Source: Vigna angularis | Lineage: Eukaryota > Streptophyta > Magnoliopsida > Fabales > Fabaceae | Assembly (NCBI RefSeq): GCF_016808095.1 | Contig: NC_068978.1 | Coordinates: 27,663,306-27,727,305 of the forward strand | Reading direction: 5' to 3' | Length of the DNA: 64,000 nucleotides | Shown here: positions 61,172 through 64,000 of the stretch, in pieces | How positions within the stretch are numbered: the stretch's first letter is position 1 | How the letters are laid out: each line of letters starts with the position of its first letter | Notes under the pieces: generated by a model | The model's input: the letters and a program-made list of their open reading frames with translations, nothing else | Databases searched by the model: none | What the model was told of the DNA's origin: nothing | Position numbers and translations under genes: made by a program

Positions 61172-64000
61172 GATTCTTCCTTTTTCTTTCTCACCAACAG
61201 TGCATTCCCCTAACGTGAATGCAACACAAGAGATTATTAGGTAAAACATCCTTTAATCCAGGTAAGGAGAGTTAATAATACTTTTATGAAATGTGCTGAT
61301 TGTTTTGGGTGTATTATATAAAAATTGAGGATATGTAAATCTTATGTTAAGATTGGAGAGTTATAATGGGTTATTGTGTTGTATGTATGTATATATTGTT
61401 CACTCATGTTAATCTTGGAAAGTTTGAATTCATTGCACAATTGTATATATCTATGAGTGACACTTAAGCAATGCACAATCATTGCACTTGATCACCTTAT
61501 GTGGCTCAAATAATGTGTTAGTTGCTTGAGCATTAGAGATAACACTTAAGTCATATGACTTATGGTTCAAGTGTTGTTTTGAACACTTAAAATGTGGCTT
61601 GAACATGTGGTAGTGCATGATGCATTTCATGAGTGTTGAAGCATTGAATGAACGCTAGAGTGCTCAAAAGTAGTTGAAGAGTTCTCTAGAATGTATTGGA
61701 TTCTTTACAACCAACTATTGTCACTCTGGTGTCAATTAGAACACTTAAGCGACATAATTCTACTTAAGCGCAAAGGATGATACTCTCACCTTCGTTTTCT
61801 TCTCTTTCTCCTTTAACCTCTTCAACTTCCTCCACAATCTATCCATGCCTCTGGTAATCAAGTCAAAACCTAGAAGCTCAATAACAATGATACCCTCACC
61901 ACAAGCGTCACTCACTCAGATGTACCATCGCAAGTACTCCTCCCTCTCTACCTCACCAACACTTTCTTCTTTGGCGCATTCTTTTCAATAGCCTATTTCT
62001 TCCTCCATTCTTAGTGATTATAATGTTGAGTATTGAAACTCATTATTGAAAGGAGAAATATTAACTTTACTAATAGTCTAAATTACATATATGAATACAT
62101 AAAATTGAGAGGTTAGGTTTTATAGAATAGATGCAATGAAATTTTTTGATTTAATTAAATCATCATTAATAAGATAGTACATCATATGGGTTAAATTTTA
62201 ATTTGTTGTATATACATATATGTAATATGTTTATGTTTACATACTTTTGATTATTGGTTTTTTATATAATAACAATTATAGTTATACTTGACTCGAGAGT
62301 AGATAAAATTACAAATTGAAAAAATAAAAAATAAGACATAAGTAATATGAATAAAATACATACAATTTTATTTGAAAAAGCATCTCTTTATATATGTAAT
62401 TTTGTTTTGTGAGACTCAATATTTTTGAGTAACATGTAACACATAATAAATGTACGTAAATAATTATTGTTAAAAGTTATGTAATATAATTATATGGAAA
62501 ATATAGTGTTACAATAAATAGTATAAAATAATTTATATTATTAATCACATATTATTATTATTTTTATAATGATCGTCTTAAATATTGTATTGTGTTGAAG
62601 ATTATTTGTGATTAAATAATAGTATAAAATTTTAACATCTGATCATTATTACCTTTTTAAAAATTTAGATCAGTAAACCATGTTAGGACTTTTAAAAATA
62701 TAAATTAAACCATTATTTAAAATGAATTATTTAAATTGATGAACTAAGTTTTTGTAAAACCAAATCAATAATAAGATGGGTCACGATACTTCTAATAATA
62801 TCACTAAATCGTTGGTATATATATATATATATATATGTGATGAGTGGTAGTGACTTTGATCTTCTTAAACAAGATACTTTCTTCATATTTTACCGATGAA
62901 AAAATTGTAGTTTAAAGGAACGATTTCACTAAAAGTAGTCAATGAAGCGCCACTGATAACCAAAAACATAAATATATACCAAATTTTAGTTAAGAAAATA
63001 TCCTTATGAATTCTAAGTTTTAAAGTTATTTTCAAAACTAGAAAAAAAAAATCTCAAAACCCTTACTCACTTCTCTTTTATTCCTCTCAACTATTTCTCT
63101 TTCATCTCTCACATCAATCTTTTCTCTGTCATTCCTACAATAATACCAACCCGCCAACCGCAATCTCTTAGCCAACAACGACCCAACCATCGGTTAGACA
63201 ACCAACCAAATGTCCAACAATAGCTAGCAACTGCGACAATAGTCGCGACCCGCTAACAGCTCGCTCATTAGCATCCCAACAACGACCTGCCACCATGACC
63301 CACGAGCATCCCACCAATGTCCCGACGACGATGTTATATTAGACTTGTTATCCAATATATGTACAATTCCATTTATAATGCAAATTGAAATTATTGGAAT
63401 TTGTTATCTATTTAATTTATTGAAATTATTGTAGACTTATTGATTCTCTCAAGTATGAGTAATTCTTGACACAACTTACATGTGATTCAAATATATGTCA
63501 TTGAGTACTTCTACAATTTTGGACTTATTGTTAAATTTTTAAACTAGTGAATAATAATAGGACCAACTAAACTAGTGAAAAAAACGTTAAATTATATTTG
63601 GAAGAGTTTCTCCACAAACGCTTTCCAAAAGACAAAAATAATAGAAAAAATTGTAATTGTTTTTTATAAATTAAAATTAACTTATATACAAATTAAAAAT
63701 AAAAAAATTATAAAATTATATAAGAAAATTTCTACATCTTTACAAAATAATTTATACACAAATTACTTTTAATTTATGAAAAGTATATTTTAATTTTTTT
63801 CTTATTTTTCTATCTTGTAAAAGAACTTAAGAAGAAGAAGGTCTTTAACATTAAACTAGTATGTACCCTTTTGCGCAACCACTTTGCAAAATTGGGGTTG
63901 TATGTACTTACCCATTAATAAGGAAGCGAGCCTACATCTACCCAACCCTATCTATATTTCATTCTATGCCTCTCCAGAGCCAAACTACCACACCCTACCA
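61172..64000. other. Intergenic region to the end of the window
   Basis: AT-rich. 62815-62836 is an (AT)n run. 63140-63335 is a C-rich stretch with 'ccaacaacgaccc' type repeats that may be transposon debris. The last 180 bases become more GC-balanced (a 'ccaaccctatct' region), which could be the edge of another unit, but nothing is identifiable. Confidence 0.45.

Overview
The window is nuclear DNA from a flowering plant, most likely a papilionoid legume of the Phaseolus/Vigna type. The base composition is AT-rich, the genes have many introns bounded by GT and AG, the ribosomal-protein promoter carries telo-box and TGGGCC elements, and the chromovirus-type and Ogre-type retrotransposons resemble those that expand legume genomes. 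The family calls come from recognising sequence patterns; no database was searched. Roughly half of the window is mobile or repetitive DNA.

Genes, positions 1-31000. The window opens with the last exon of a small ER-type FKBP15 immunophilin (526-614). Next is an exact 818-bp tandem duplication (1273-2908), then a complete 13-exon FKBP62/ROF-type co-chaperone (6668-11551: three FKBP domains plus TPR, 578 aa). It is followed by a complete 5-exon 40S ribosomal protein S8 gene (14317-16505, 218 aa) and, on the minus strand, a complete 5-exon CSLC xyloglucan glucan synthase gene (30122 down to 21504, 687 aa). I joined the exons by eye and every reading frame closes. The two FKBP genes point the same way about 6 kb apart. 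Otherwise the genes are unrelated housekeeping or cell-wall neighbours.

Mobile DNA, positions 31285-58446. Four insertions have ends fixed by target-site duplications. (1) 31290-46163, minus strand, is a chromovirus-like LTR retrotransposon with 2.8-2.9 kb LTRs, an initiator-Met PBS, a PPT and TSD TACCA. Only stubs of gag and of the pol 3' end remain. Between them, in antisense, lies a gene-like cassette encoding a WUSCHEL-type (WOX) homeodomain protein. (2) 37172-42615 is a 5.4-kb Ogre-like solo LTR (TSD GATAA) nested inside element 1 and carrying an 11-copy minisatellite. (3) 49293-51857 is a second solo LTR (TSD AGCAT). (4) 55193-58441, minus strand, is a very young LTR element (LTRs differ at 1 of 434 positions, TSD ATTAG) with an intact gag but no pol; where pol should be there is an array of short hairpins. 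A 1.7-kb degenerate minisatellite (51930-54290) is split by a hAT-like element with 14-bp TIRs (53515-54170).

From 58447 to 64000 the sequence is AT-rich and I recognise no gene; it holds one MITE-like element (60697-61171).

The points most worth a second look are the WOX-like gene inside the retrotransposon, the hairpin array in the gag-only element, and the CGAACG-rich repeats shared by two LTRs of different lineages.
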